Shown here: positions 1-12,842 of the stretch, piece after piece | How the letters are laid out: each line of letters starts with the position of its first letter | Position numbering within the stretch: the first letter of the stretch is position 1 | Source of the DNA: Stratiolaelaps scimitus | Taxonomy: Eukaryota > Arthropoda > Arachnida > Mesostigmata > Laelapidae | Direction: 5' to 3' | Length of the DNA stretch: 64,000 nucleotides | NCBI GenBank assembly: GCA_019614645.1 | Contig: JABWDB010000013.1 | Coordinates: forward strand, 5,136,501 to 5,200,500 | Notes under the pieces: model-generated | What the model was told of the DNA's origin: nothing | Seen by the model: only the letters and a program-made list of their open reading frames with translations | The model's database searches: none | Made by a program: the position numbers and the translations under genes

Positions 1-394
1 TTTTTGGCTAGTTCCAAGGCCGGTCATATTGAAATCTGTCGAAACCCGTATCACACGAAAGCTATAACATCACAAATACAACTGTTTGGTTGAAAAATAC
101 AATTATCACAGACAAATGAAATGACCTGTTCAATCTCAGTGGCAATCGGTTGGATTCGATCATGAAGGGCCACGCTTGACAGGAATATATGCTCGGTCAA
201 ACAAGTAGCTTGCACGATGCTAAATCTCAGGCGTGATCATTTCGAAGGTATATGGATGGATACATTTAAGTGTTCATGCAAACAGGATCATGAAGCCTAC
301 ACCGGGAGTATGCTTTTTGCCTCAGAGCTGTCTGGTGATAATCCACAGATAAACGATAATTTCTTTGACTTTTATTTTGGTTATTTGCCCCGAG

Positions 395-444
395 TGCTCG
401 GCGTGCACAGCTACAATCATGCTCGGCGTGCACAGCTACAGTCA
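395..444. repeat. 25-bp tandem duplication in HDAC1 intron 2
   Basis: Two adjacent copies of a 25-bp unit beginning TGCTCGGCGTGCACAGCTAC (395-419 and 420-444) differ at one base. They lie in the intron just downstream of HDAC1 exon 2. This looks like a recent local duplication with no obvious function. Confidence 0.85.
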
Positions 445-525
445 TAGTGGCTTGTTGCAATTTGAGTGAATTGCTTGTGCTTTCACATCTCGTCACCGGC
501 GTAGAATACGACGATGTTGACTTAC

Positions 526-756
526 ACTTTTGCATAAATTTGTTATACTCGCTCATGTTGTCGGGTCGAATTGAGCGGAGAAAACGAACATATTCATCGC
601 TGTGGTACTTGGTCATCTCCTCTTGCGTGGCCTTATGAGGTCGGTAGATTTCCATCCGTCGATAAAGGCCATAGTTGAGGATAAGATTATGTGTCATGCG
701 CATCCGATGAGGTTTCATCGGATGCCCTTGACCGTAGTAGTAGTTGCCGATGTCGC
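526..756 (-). CDS. HDAC1: HDAC1/Rpd3 histone deacetylase, coding exon 2 (partial gene)
   Basis: Class I zinc-dependent lysine deacetylase that removes acetyl groups from histone tails in nuclear co-repressor complexes (Sin3, NuRD, CoREST). The exon encodes the start of the deacetylase domain, with the motifs [31 protein letters not shown] and [11 protein letters not shown], nearly identical to insect Rpd3. The YYYGQG form fits HDAC1/2 rather than HDAC3, which has FHYGAG. The Gly and Lys of GQGHPMK match residues that contact inositol phosphate in the human enzymes. The acceptor (TTTTAG) restores a Gly codon split with exon 1. The donor GTAAGT lies at 525-520 and splits a codon beginning with T, as expected for the next Phe (MQK-F). 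The active-site His-Asp residues lie in exons beyond the left edge. Only about 77 of roughly 480 residues are seen here. The family assignment is very secure. Confidence 0.95.
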
Positions 757-2015
757 CTAAAAGTAAAAATGTGGCGGAGGTCCAACAGGCACACCACACA
801 CACACACACATATCGACATCGTTAGTGAAATTAGAAAATAAATATTGAAACTATATTGTATAATACGCAGGGTGCGATTTCGGGCCGATCATTGCTTTTG
901 TCAACTCCGATACAATAGGGTCATAGCGCCATACAATACGAATTGCTCTACATAGTGTAAACCTAATTGAGGCTAATCGTAGTCCAACCACGCTTTACGG
1001 TATTGAATATATATATACTCCAATGTATGCAAGTCATTAATACTACCTACTGTACACTTACTAACTGATACAGTTTAGTCTTCAGTTCGATTCAACCGAA
1101 GAACACCTTTAATTTAGTCGTGAATGGGGGTCCCCAATCACGGCGGAGCTGGTATGCATTCGCCGGAAGAATAGCTCAACAATCAACATATGAAATCTCC
1201 TGCTTAGAAAAGGACGCCTTGCGAACAATGACGATGCCCATAATTGTCACTATATATACATATATATACGGTGCATATAGTGCGCTGACGTCGGTAGATA
1301 TTTGCGCCGTCGTAATGCCGTCTCCTAAGCGAAACGCAATCAAAGTGCAACTCAACTCGACGAATGAGCTCCTGCTCCATGAGCAACTATCCCTCATACA
1401 GATCCATGTTGGTTCTCGAAACAATCCAATGAGGGGAAACTTGTTAATGCGAAACTGCCTTCAGTTGGTTTGCTCGGCCCGCTCTCTGCCGCATTTCGCT
1501 AGAGAAGAGCTATCCGCCAAAAACACACGGCGATTAAACAACATAGGGGTCTCGATGAGGCGATTTCGAGGTGTATTTATACCAAAATGTTCTTGACATA
1601 ACGACGCCCCCCAAGCCCAGTTGATGCCGTCAAACATCTATCTTACAGTTATTCACTCCCGGAGTCTATCAGAAAAAAACATCCAAATTCGCGCCGCTCA
1701 CAAAATCCCGCTGCTTCTACGGAGCACCGTAGTCGATCGTAAATTAGCGAAATTTTTGCAAACTTACTGTTTTTTGCCAAAATTTTTCTAACCATCATTA
1801 TGCGACAATGATGTCAACCTTTTGCGGGCATAATGACCCTGCACAAAGCTGAATATGAATAAAATTTGCCATTTCGCCGGTTCGGCTGCACCCCCAACTG
1901 TGAACGCTCTCACTGGATATTTTTGTAAATTTTCGTTGTTTGAACACAGATTTTTGCTCAAAAGTTCGCCCTCGATCACCACGTTCGTCTAGGGTAACTT
2001 GCAAATGAAACTTAC
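757..2015 (-). other. HDAC1 intron 1
   Basis: Phase-1 intron with GTAAGT at the 5' end and TTTTAG at the 3' end. It holds a CA microsatellite at about 795-812 close to the acceptor and AT-rich sequence around 1000-1020 and 1250-1270. The open frames at 1120-1596 and on the opposite strand show no recognisable protein and are treated as chance. Confidence 0.8.
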
Positions 2016-2067
2016 CATCGTAATAGTAGCAAACGCGCTTTTTTGAGTGTTGAATATTCGCTGCCAT
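2016..2067 (-). CDS. HDAC1: HDAC1/Rpd3 histone deacetylase, first coding exon
   Basis: A 52-nt exon encoding 17 residues plus the first base of a Gly codon. It reads MAANIQHSKKRVCYYYDG, and the SKKRVCYYYD core is the usual N-terminus of arthropod HDAC1. The donor GTAAGT at 2015-2010 follows the G of GAT-G. Joining to the acceptor before 756 gives [15 protein letters not shown] without a frame change, so the 1.26 kb intron is in phase 1. The ATG at 2067 is chosen because the protein begins at the same point as family members. The gene runs leftward, away from the THAP gene. Confidence 0.93.
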
Positions 2068-3413
2068 TTCACAACACTAATGCGATGCCTTCAATTGTGA
2101 CGTCGGGTTCGCGGCTGCATTGAGCGGCAACTTGCGGAGGCGGGACATTTGAACTTGCCTCTCTTAAACTCAGCCAACAACAAACAAGCGTGCCTCCTCT
2201 CCACTGGACGAATGTGCCGAGTCGTTTTGATTGCTGCGAGGGGGGACTTTCGCAACTCAGACGCCACAACTCGACGCGGGGAGATCTCTCGTCAATGTCT
2301 CGTTTGACGGCTAACTCTGTTGGCGTGGCGGCTGATCGAGTGATTAATATAATAAGATATTAATAGAGATTTCCCTTACATTAATACCATCTGCCCCATG
2401 AAGCGAATGTTGACTTCAGTATAATACATCCTCGAGGAACAAGCCAATGGAATATATATATATCTATAAATATATATATTATATGTCATACACGCCCTCG
2501 GTATTATGATTTTGCGTTACACATACGTTCCTTGGTACGGGCTGGTCGTCTTTGTGGAAAACTGCGACATGAAACAGCGCTCATAATTTGAGGAGCTTTA
2601 TACATTGTCGCTGGCGCCGTCTCTCTCACGCTAGTGTACTCTCCGGACAGCCTCGCGGGCGACTAGCCCGGAAGTCGTCCTGGTCTGCAGGACATGCATC
2701 CATTTTGTTTTGACGTAGGGAACGGAAGTTAGGCTGCTCAGCTAAATTTCATGCAGGCAGATGTTGAGGACACCAGCGACATGCACATATATAATAATGA
2801 TTCGTAATGAATTTGATGACTTGTAGATAAAAGGCCATATTTTCTGAAATAAGCGATACACTCATTTATTGTATACGTATCGAATGTATTTGACCACTAC
2901 GGACCCCGTGGGGAAATGCGACTACACCTCGCCTTTGCCACCGAGTACGGTGGTTTGACGATGTGAATCGCTGGCTGAATCGAACTGTCTGGACACAATA
3001 GATCGATGCTATTTATGGCGGATGACCGATACAAATATTGTCAACGTAGACGTTTTTGCGGTTATTGCTATGCCTCTTGATTACTATGCGCGGTCCGTTG
3101 TTGCTAATTATTTCCTGCGCTTTGCCTGCTAATTGAGTAGTACACTACGACAAATGAGGATTACTTCCACATGAATAGAGACACAGCATGTCTGTCTTTC
3201 GTGACGCGTTCGAAAGATGCTGACGTACCCGTCCGTGATGCGAGCGAGTAGATGTTGCAATGTGTAGTGACAAATGGCCCCCTTGAAGTCAATATCGAGA
3301 GTTTTAGTGCCAAGTCGCATACGTGTGAAGAAGAAGAAGAAAACTTTGACTTGAAGACTTTGCCACAACGGTCCTTCAGTGGACAGTCCGTGCGCGAGGT
3401 GCTGCCTACCAAC
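2068..3413. promoter_or_regulatory. Divergent intergenic region between HDAC1 and the THAP gene
   Basis: The start codons of HDAC1 (minus) and the THAP gene (plus) face away from each other across 1.35 kb, so both promoters must lie here unless there are distal 5'-UTR exons. The HDAC1-proximal 200 bp is GC-rich and carries TGACGTC at 2098-2104, a near match to a cAMP-response/ATF element. A TA-rich tract lies at about 2450-2482. I could not identify a convincing TATA box or start site for either gene. Confidence 0.5.
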
Positions 3414-3630
3414 ATGAGACGCTCCCAGATCTCTGTTCTAAGTCGAGGCGGGGCCGGCCGCTGCGCTGTGTGCGGTCGGCGCGAAGCAACCAACGCTCTC
3501 TCCAAAGTGAAATTGTTCCAGTTTCCAGCGGCGGGCGAGGGTCGACGCGCGCTCTGGCTGAGTCGCTGCGGACTTCGGCCGGAAGTGCTGCCAGCGCGCG
3601 CTAAGATTTGCAACATCCACTTCGTATCCG
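3414..3630 (+). CDS. THAP-domain protein, exon 1 (zinc finger core)
   Basis: Encodes most of a THAP C2CH zinc finger, a DNA-binding fold related to P-element transposase. Putative ligands are Cys17, Cys20, Cys66 and His69. Trp48 and the FP pair (37-38) are conserved, and IHFVSG closes the core. The start at 3414 has A at -3 and places the finger near the N-terminus, as is usual. The frame stays open upstream to an ATG at 3252 that directly follows a stop; that alternative would add 54 residues including an EEEEE run, but its start context is poor. The donor is GTGAGA at 3631, after the first base of a Gly codon. A 5'-UTR exon further upstream is possible. Confidence 0.88.
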
Positions 3631-6592
3631 GTGAGACAATCAAGTACAACACATCGAGGTGCTTTTGTTAAGCCAACAGAATGAGATTCACAAAGAACGA
3701 AAATAACAATTCTCTCCGGACATGTACTCAAAACGTGATAAGAGGTCAGCATTGTCGTGTTGAAAGTAGTTTAAAAAAAGTGGGATTAAAACACAACTAT
3801 TGTAGATTGAAACAGGAAAAATGCACGTTTTTTGTCGAAGTTTTCAACAGAATCGTGTATCGGGTCACAGTCCTCGCGTGTATCTGTTCGCGGACATGTT
3901 TTAACGAGATCTGTGTAGTGATTAATGTTACTAATGACTTATGAGCGAATCTACCGCGCTGACATGACTGTGATTCTAAGAATATCATGTTTCCCTTGAA
4001 CATTCGACGCATACTTTTTACTCATGACACGAATGTTAACTAATACATCTACTAACAATAAACGCACGTATTATGATACGTACACGCTATGCTGAGCTTC
4101 CAAATTCCCTCTCATTTCTCGGGATACATACATTAGCTCCGTCTGCTCCACCAACCCCGCAGTGTATTTGTGTATACCTACGTGTGTGCACCTATAAGTA
4201 CGTTCCTGCGAGTCCTGGGGGAAAGTTGAGTTCGGGGACGCGTAAATCGCCGGCAACGAGTAAACGAAACAGGGGGGCTTTGGCGCTTTTTCCTGGAAGC
4301 ATGCTTCTGCTTTTCAGAGGAACGGCTAACCAGTCTCGCCGATGGTATGGTGGTTACCTGGAAGGTGAAGAGGTTGATATGTATCGAAGGGAAACGAAAG
4401 CGGGAAGACAGGTGGTTGCAACGCTTTTAAGGTGAACTGTACATTTATTACTTAGCCGGGTAAAGAGTTAATTAGGGTGTTAATGAGAAGGGAAGAGAAA
4501 CATTAAACTGGCAAGCTATAGAGGACATGAGGCCTACACCACAAGAGCTACAATATAGCTGCATTTGGAAGTTGTGGCCTTTGTCTCTGAGAAGCTCTGC
4601 AAGGGAGTAGTATATATATATATATATAAGTGGGCGACTATTTACCTTCTGGACAGCGAATGCATCGATGAACACCCTCGTCTGTATATGCATATATATA
4701 TATACAACCCTCCATTAGCAACCGATTCTAATTGTGAACTGTACTACGAGATCACTGTGACACTTATTATTTCTAGTCACCACATTGCCGACTTGATTCA
4801 ATCAGAACCAAAAATCACTTTACCAACTATGTGGTTGCGTAAAATAGCTCAAAAACACTGCTATAATTTGATAATAATGATAATACAATAATTTTTATAA
4901 TAATGTGAGTAAAATGTAATCTTGGGATTGTGATAAATCTGAACTGTTCCCTTGAATATTGAGTTGACTTCGCATGAATTTGCTTCATTGACACGCGAAT
5001 TTTGATATTAATTGACTGGCATTTCTATGCTGACGCGCATTCAGCGATGCTTTCAAAGATTGTCTGATTCTCTGAGGGAGTCGCCACAATGATTCAGGCG
5101 CTTGGTGTATTTTCAGCTTGGTCCACTTTGTTATCATGTCATTCTCTGCTCGTAACTCCGTATGCAATTTCGTCTAAGACCGCTTCTGTGACTTCGAAGC
5201 GCTTCTCTAATTTCGTTCGATTCTTCATCCCTTTGGTAACACACAGAGAGGTGGAAATTTGTAGACGAGCACGAGGCGGCAACAATTCGAGCAGCCTGTT
5301 GGCAGCTTCTTCGCTGTAGAGTCATCGCAAGCAAGCTTCAAGACGGAAGAGTAGACACTGATAGAGAGAGAGAGAGGGAGAGAGAGATGAGAATAGCAGG
5401 AAATTCACTTGGGGATAGTACTTTTATTGTGCGTCCTATTTCTACCCTTTGTGCGCTTGTTTTTTTAGTTACCCCCTATTGTTACTACGAGACACTACTT
5501 ACTAAATAATTTCAAGTCAATTCCCTAAGTGAGACGAAGCAGGCAGAAACACTTCGAAGGGGATGGTATAGGCCTGACTATTCGGCTTTGAGTCGTAGCT
5601 CCTCTGGGGCATTCACGGAGAGACAGACAGAGAGAGAGACAGAGAGAGAGCTTCAGCCAAGGAGACGTTCATAATTTGCGTTTCAACTAAGCGACTGGTA
5701 GCGGATCGGAAGTCTGGGGGGCACTTGAAGTGTGAGAGACAGAGAGAGAGAGACCTCCGAGAACATGTGGCGTGCAGGCAAGCGCACACGTGGCATGAGA
5801 CAAAAATTACAGGGTTATGATGGAGCGATCAATATGTGCTACAATGCAGAGAAGAAGTTTGCGGAGCTGGGAGATGTCAGACTATCGCGCTTGTTCCAAG
5901 AGCATCAGTAATACATATAGTTATATGCGAAGAAATCTTAATAGACGTGTTAGGATAATAATAATTATAACATATTGCGCTTGTGTTCTGTTGTGCCTCT
6001 CTCTCTCTATGCATATTGTTTCTATGCGGCTTTCGTCGAGTCCCAAGTGATGCGTCGTTCCATCGATTGGTGTCACAGTGCAGTATTGTATATCCTATTG
6101 TACTATAGTAATAATAACGATTATTGCATTGTCGTCCTCCCCCCCCCCCACCCCCATAATCCCTAGAAATTCCTAACTACTGTATGTTTGAATAAATCAC
6201 TGCTAGTGAAAGATAACGATTATTAGTTTTAGCCTCTCAGATATTTCCTAACAAATCAGCTAGTATTATTAGTTACTTAGTTATTTCCTAGCTTATATTA
6301 TTATTATTATTATTATTGCGAGCTCCCAGTTTATTCGGCTTACTGTGAAAGCGTCCCTTTTATCCAGTGGAAACGGTATCCGCCTCAAGTCAAATTAATG
6401 CATAATACATTTCTATAGAGCATCAAGGCACTGTACCACCAAAGCGTAGTGCACCAGATACCTGCAGGCCTTGTGTGACTCGGCAGTGCAGTAGCGACAC
6501 TTCGATTTTCTTGTACCGTCCATGTTCTCTATTCTCGTCTTGCTCACGAAGGCGTGCCCGACTAAATTAGCTGTACTTTTTGCCGATTCTAG
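3631..6592 (+). other. THAP gene intron 1
   Basis: Phase-1 intron with GTGAGA at the donor and GATTCTAG at the acceptor. Contents include TA tracts at 4609-4628 and about 4691-4705, GA-rich runs at 5359-5389, 5622-5650 and 5739-5752, a C-run at 6139-6155 and an ATT repeat at 6294-6318. No coding segment is recognised inside it. Confidence 0.8.
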
Positions 6593-6847
6593 GCGAGCCG
6601 GTCAATAGCGAACAAGATGTCGATTTCTTGCCATCGCTTCATCTGGGACGCTCCTCTCCCACGGACCGCCTGGCGACGCCAGGAGGGACCAGCCGGGAAC
6701 TCCCTTCTAATGAGGTACCTCTGTCCCTTGGGGACCTTGCTCCGTCCGTGATTTCTCGGGACTCAAAGTGCTGCGGGACAAGAAGGACGCCCAACAACGG
6801 CTTTCGACCCGCGAAAGCCAAACGGAAACCGGCTTCGTCTAGTCAAG
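6593..6847 (+). CDS. THAP-domain protein, exon 2
   Basis: Begins at the acceptor TTCTAG and completes the Gly codon split at the end of exon 1. The join reads HFVSGEPVNSEQDVDFLPSL, the usual C-terminal end of a THAP domain (HFVSGKP...D...PSLxLG in relatives), which is strong evidence for this splice. The remainder is a Ser/Pro/Arg-rich linker ending in a basic patch RPAKAKRKPASSSQ. The donor GTAGGC at 6848 again splits a Gly codon after its first base. The exon is 255 nt, so it leaves the phase unchanged. Confidence 0.88.
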
Positions 6848-8380
6848 GTAGGCAATTGGGAGGTGGCCATTGAAAAAGAGCGCTCGTTTACATACGGACA
6901 CATTTCGGCCCTGTTGAATCCCGTGACGTCTCAATTGTCCCAGATAGGGGTGTCTGATGTTGTATGATACATTGGGCGTGCGCACGCGTAACATATTATT
7001 ATTACTACTACTATTATTATCAGCATACATATAGATAGACCGATTTTGCGTTGACTGTACGTAGAGCAAATTAAACTATAACCGCTTCCATTTGGACGAA
7101 CTTTATACGTCCGAATAATCGTACCGAGACTTAGACATTTTGTTATTGCAAGAGCAAATTTTTGGGCACCTCATAGGTGACGTATTGAACTGACAACGGA
7201 CATATTTCTTCTTCCTATTATTATTATTATTATTATTATTAATATTAATTATTATTATAGCTTACAATATATAATACATGTACCCTTTACCGTCTGTGTA
7301 TGCAAATTCGTCAAATGATATCGAAGATTGCAAATCAATGGAAGTTGGCTCTCGCCGTGGCGAATTCAGTGTCATAGAAAATGATAAGAATGAAATAGAT
7401 AATGATCTTTAGGAGTTTAAGATAAGCCAAGAGTTTGTCTCCAATTTAGCGTTGCTGTAATATCTGTCTATTTCACTTCACGAATTTCGAATTGCCGAAC
7501 GTTTTTAGACTCAGTATACCTCAGTGGAGTTTAGGATCATTCCGTCTCAATCTAAGTTAGTTCAGCAATCAATTGCTTGTGGATACCGATGCGAGTACAG
7601 ATAAAGGGAGAAATGGCGTTCAATATTCAGCTTCGCGGTCTAATCTTACGATTGAATTGTTCAACGGAGACAGTTAGCTCAAATGACCAACCGCCTGGTC
7701 CAACCAACTGGCCTAATCTACCTTACTGGGTGGGAAGGGAATGCCTAAACGAGATCAATGCAATACACGCGACTCGCCGCTATCGAATCCACCTGGCGCC
7801 GTGACTCTCCGATAATGAAACAAGTCGTCCAGGCTGCATAACTGTATTATTAGTCGCTATTGATTTGCGTATTCTCAAGATACGAAGAACCGAGAGAGAC
7901 TTCGTGAGCCCGCCATGTCTCGGTCGCTGACAGCTGGTACTGTGAGCGGTGTATGACACGATGTACTTCGTGAATTCCCGTTTTGACCAGGGGGCATGGC
8001 GTGCTATATGCAGGAGCTGGTAGGGGTACAGCGCCGGCGTTGTGTCGTCAATGAATCGAGTCGCTATCAACTTTTGACATGTGAAATTAATGCGCAATAA
8101 AGTTCGACCTCCTCAGCAGGATGCCTCATCGAACATGCGCGGGGGTGAACCTCAAAATTGCGACAAATGTAATTTTGGGAACGATTCGACTCCTCGTGAC
8201 GAGATCGACATGCGGAGGACTTGAGTCGATCGACGTTGTGGCATGCAAGGCCCTAAGAACAAATTGAGCAGAAATATAAAATCGTCATGCCTATGAAGTA
8301 ACCGTTGGAGACGTGGGTATCATACCGTTGCGGCAGTTTGCTGCGAAACCAAGCAAACATTTACCATAAATAAAGTATAT

Positions 8381-8439
8381 GTAAAGGTAAAGGTTTGATT
8401 GGTTTATTAAAGGAGCTGCAATTTTACAATGCTTAAGCT
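8381..8439 (-). repeat. Retroelement-tail-like repeat, copy 1
   Basis: On the plus strand this reads AGGTTTGATTGGTTTATTAA followed by AGGAGCTGCAATTTTACAAT and GCTTAAGC. It matches 31773-31850 in opposite orientation and 30689-30746 in the same orientation. On the complementary strand the element ends with AATAAACCAATCAAACC, which resembles the AATAAA-containing 3' tails of non-LTR retrotransposons. Confidence 0.6.
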
Positions 8440-11400
8440 ATTGTATATACGTATACGTATTATACGGGAGTGTATAATTCTTCTGGAGAACTTCGTAGGA
8501 ACTATTTATTATACGTACTTACAATTTAGGTCGAGGGTGTCTCTTGGTCTAGCCCGCCATGTGTCATATGCGCGCGACTTGTGTATCAATATAAAGTGGT
8601 TCAGGATTGTTTTAGATAGGATTGTATGTAAGTCTAACTTAAGTCAAGTTGAATTGAGATTTATCTCTGGGGAGATACCCCTCTGACTCTTTGCTCGATC
8701 AAATTGATCTGCGAACTCGTCAGGAGCAAGTCTGTTGTTTCTCATTGATTGCTGTCTGACGTCAAATTGTCCTCACGATGTGGGGGATTCGTTGCCATCG
8801 TGATTGGACGGATGCAGTTTTGTAAATCGTATCTTTGCTGATAATTCTTCCCAACCAGGAGACTCTTTTGTTTTTTTATGGGGGATTTCGGGAATGCTTA
8901 AATGCACGTACGTCATTCAGCCATAGTGACTCGTGACGGACTCACAAACCCACCAAAACGCCGGCTCGCCTTCTCCATCCCCAAGGCTCGGAAATTGCTA
9001 GACATTACCTTCAATAGAACCAAGAGACCTGTATGGTCCATAACATCGTAACATGCTACTTTGGGGCTAACAGTTGTCCGAGTTATAGCTAACATATGAT
9101 ATGTCATGCTATGTACAAAAACGACTACAAGTGGGCAACGCGACAGGCGAATTCGTTAGAGCCCGAGTCCGGTGACTCAGTTTACGCAGTACAAAAAATT
9201 TTATACGTCTAGCCTAGGGCGATTGAGCTTGAAGCGTTTCAACAATGTATCTCAATGAGAGATGCATCTCACGTCACTGTAGTTTGCGTGTAGTTTGCGT
9301 TCGTATCTATTCGCAGAGTAAGTCATAATACCCATAAATGATTGTGATACACGTACCTGCATGATAAAGTAACACCTGTTTCTCTGTAACAGCGTTGCTT
9401 TCACTCGAATTAAATTGTAGCTTATCAACCTACAAGCACAATGGAGTATTGCTGGATTAGCTACATTCAAATATTTTCACATGTTACAAACACTAAAATG
9501 GCACCTAATCTATCCGGTTAGCGCCGTTCAGTCTTCGAAAATCGATTTTGGGAAAAATAGCAATCAGTCGCAGAATATTGCGGAGATTTCATTCATTTAA
9601 TTTCATCTGTTCGTTCGCCTCTGGGTCTAACATCCGTCAGAATGTCAAACGAACATTGGTCTCGAGTCGCGGATTAGCAAACGAGCAATATCTGACGTTA
9701 TTTATAACGCCACGTGTCGCTGATCGTGCTCGAAACGAGGTCACCACTCGGACGAATCGACCTGAACACTAATATAATAATGGCTCCTTGGCGAACACGG
9801 AGCTGGCACATTCAACCAGCCTAATCTATTCGGAGATCCCCTTGGAGGGGCCGACGGAAAAGTAAACATTGGAGAAATACACTATTGCCACCTCGTCTGT
9901 ATCTAACCTTCATATGAGCTGTTAATAATAATAATAATAATAATAATAGTGATAACGAACCGTCAGATAATTACGTCCAGGTATCACATCCAGTTTTTCT
10001 TGCGATGTGCTTCTCTGTAAGCGATTTCGACGGCTCAAGCTATGGCGCCGTGCAGGACAGTGTGTAGAATCACGTGGACAAATGAATGACTCCACTAGTC
10101 TATTAATATTTTTGCTGAAAAATCATATGAATAATAATGATAACAATGATAATAATAATTATTATTATCATGAAACAGCCGTATGAAGAGGCTGGGTGGA
10201 ATTTCCGTTCATAATAGGTAATTCCATATGATATAATTCATTTCGATTTCGCCAGTTAGGTACAGAGGTGGAACATGTTCCTTTCCAATGAAATTGGCTG
10301 ATTTAATTTTTCCTCGAAAATTATATTTGTCACTAATGTCAATTTGGCAGCAGTGTGGGATGTTTTTTTTTGTTGGCTTTTTTAACTTGCTCAGTTTTAG
10401 TCTGCACAAAGGGCCACGAAATTAAATTCGAACCATGTCTGCGTTACCTGCCTCCGGTGCCGGCAGAAGAAAAGACGATGGCGCCCTCCGTGTAATAGTC
10501 CCTTGGGATGCAATGGTCCTCAGAGGGTTATTTCTAAGACTGTACGGCGGTAAATAGATCCGGCTTTCAAGCAATCGTTTTAAGCAGTTCAAGCAAAACG
10601 GCCTTTTTGCCTGAAAATAGATATCCCACACAATACAAGCACTTTAGATACAAAACTGCCCAGACGAACTTTATCGTTCTATAAATGATTCGCTTTTTGG
10701 TCCGCGTTTGACTCGAGCGCACCTAATGCATCATGCAGCGTAGGATACGATACGAATTCGCTGGTAGCTAATTTTTTCCAAGTCGAAACGCGGCTAAAAA
10801 GTCGCGACAAATCGCCAAAGTAGCATCTTGCTGCCATAGACTATTTATGACTCGGGTTTATACTGCTGTCGTGTTTATGCATGCTGGTTGCCTCTCAACT
10901 GAGGTTGTCCCAGTGCGACACAGCCCGATCTGATCACTTCGCTGTTTACCGCAGGAGTATCGCTTGAAGGTGCTTGGAAGACGTTATCTAGTTGTCGACG
11001 CTCGAGATGTTGACATTGAGCAAAATGTTGAGAACGTTGCACACGAATCCGGCTAGAAATCGGAGGAGACATGAAGCGGGCGTACGGGCTCGTTTTTTTC
11101 GGGGCTGAGTAAGTCAGCCCGGAAAAATTCAGAGTATAACAATAGTAAACTAGGCATAGCTAGAGCGTGGGGGGTTAAGACGCGATCTATTATCGATCTT
11201 CGAATGAACGACAGAAGGCGAAGGGAAATACTCGGATACTTGTAAAGCTCCAGTCTCAGTATGATGCATGGGTTCATTACCATGAACGATTATTCCGCGT
11301 TCAATTACGAGGACGGCCTTTTGCAATATAGAGGTCGGCCACCGTCACCGCTAAATGGTCGATCAAAGGGTTCAGGAGATTGGCACGAAATACACTTGAG

Positions 11401-11765
11401 TCAGGGTGCATAGTCCTCAAAATTTTGATAGGAAATTAGACACCCGAGAGGTCGTTATAAGCTGTGAAACTTATCTCGCTGCCAGCTCATTGAAAGATTG
11501 ATATATTGCGAGCATTGCGCCGTCTCGTCGTGCTTCATTTACTGTCTACAGAATGCGCGAGTGACCATAAGATAGGTTTTCGAGGGTAGTCTATTCTAAA
11601 GGATGATTTCATGAAAATTGCCTCCCGGAGACTGGTTTAACCTCTGCGATAATTTGTGACTAAGCCTGAAATTTAGACAATCCATTGGCTACACGATTCG
11701 ATCGAGGGAGCCGTTTGGCAGTAAATTAGATTTCCATGCCGTACCGTGGAAGGACCTTGATGTAA

Positions 11766-11803
<38 letters not shown>

Positions 11804-11805
<2 letters not shown>

Positions 11806-11882
11806 TACACTGTACAACCACATGCGTATCGAGTATATATATATATAATATATACATTGTATAACCACATGTGTACCGAGTA
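11804..11882. repeat. 32-bp duplication separated by a TA tract
   Basis: TATACACTGTACAACCACAT (11804 onward) and TATACATTGTATAACCACAT (11851 onward) begin two 32-bp units ending in CGAGTA, with a TA tract between them. About five differences suggest an older local duplication inside THAP intron 2. Confidence 0.8.
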
Positions 11883-12842
11883 CAAGCGGGGTCAGTGTCT
11901 ACCATTTCTGCGTAGAGAAAAACACTGCATTGAATTTATGGCCCTCGTGTCTTTATGAGTGACCTACAGTCGTCGGAGGCTACGACTTGGCCTGATCGTA
12001 TAAACGGGCGTGGTTCTCCGGGAGGGTGAACCGCTGGCCTATGCGGACTCGGTTAGTCGCTCCGTTAGCGCTGGACAACACCAGAAAGCGGAGAGATTGG
12101 CAGAAAACAGCCCCATCAGGCGCGAACTCAAGTGGTTGGGCCGTTAGTACTTCTTCTAAATTTGGACGCCACTAAGACAATTCAGGAGTCGGTCGACCTA
12201 AAGGGCACTCAGCTACGTCTAGGTAACGAGTGCGTTCGTGGATCCCCAATTGACACAGGATCTTCTTGAATACCATAACGGATACAGCATGTGTTCTACG
12301 ATAGCAAAAATATTTGAATTTCCAACGATCAGAAATATTGAGCAGCCAATTGAGCTATTGATAAACACACATGGGCACACTATATTTTCGTGTTTGTTTC
12401 AATTATAAAACCTGTCCATATGATTTAAACCGAATGAGCAATGAAATAGTATTTTGCTACTATATACGCGACATTGTACTACAATATAAATATACTTGGT
12501 GCTTTCCATCCATCGCTATACGAGAATCATAGAGATATGTAGAGCAGACCGCCCAAAACTCTTCGTCTATTGTGGAAGATTAAATGGTTGAAGAGCTCAC
12601 TGCAAGTCCCCGTCAGTCATATCGACGAACCTTGACAGGAACTTCGATCTTGCTTCCGACACGCGCCATAGAGTTGTCATTGTTTATTTTTCATTGCTCA
12701 GTCCTGGTTTGCTATATTTCGGGATCTATCTCATAAGAATTTGCAGAGCAGATCCCTCTTCGATTTCGCGACGTTCGTCACGCCAGCCTAACATTGCAAA
12801 CCTAAATCAGTGTTTATTTTTCTCATTACCTGCTTGCGCTAG

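Larger units (their letters stand above)
6848..12842 (+). other. THAP gene intron 2 (6.0 kb)
   Basis: The largest intron of the gene, phase 1. It contains ATT/AAT repeats at 7216-7259, 9921-9950 and 10131-10171, TA tracts at 11770-11802 and 11835-11853 with a flanking 32-bp duplication, and a retroelement-tail-like repeat at 8381-8439. Numerous short open frames occur, but none shows a recognisable domain. Confidence 0.75.
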
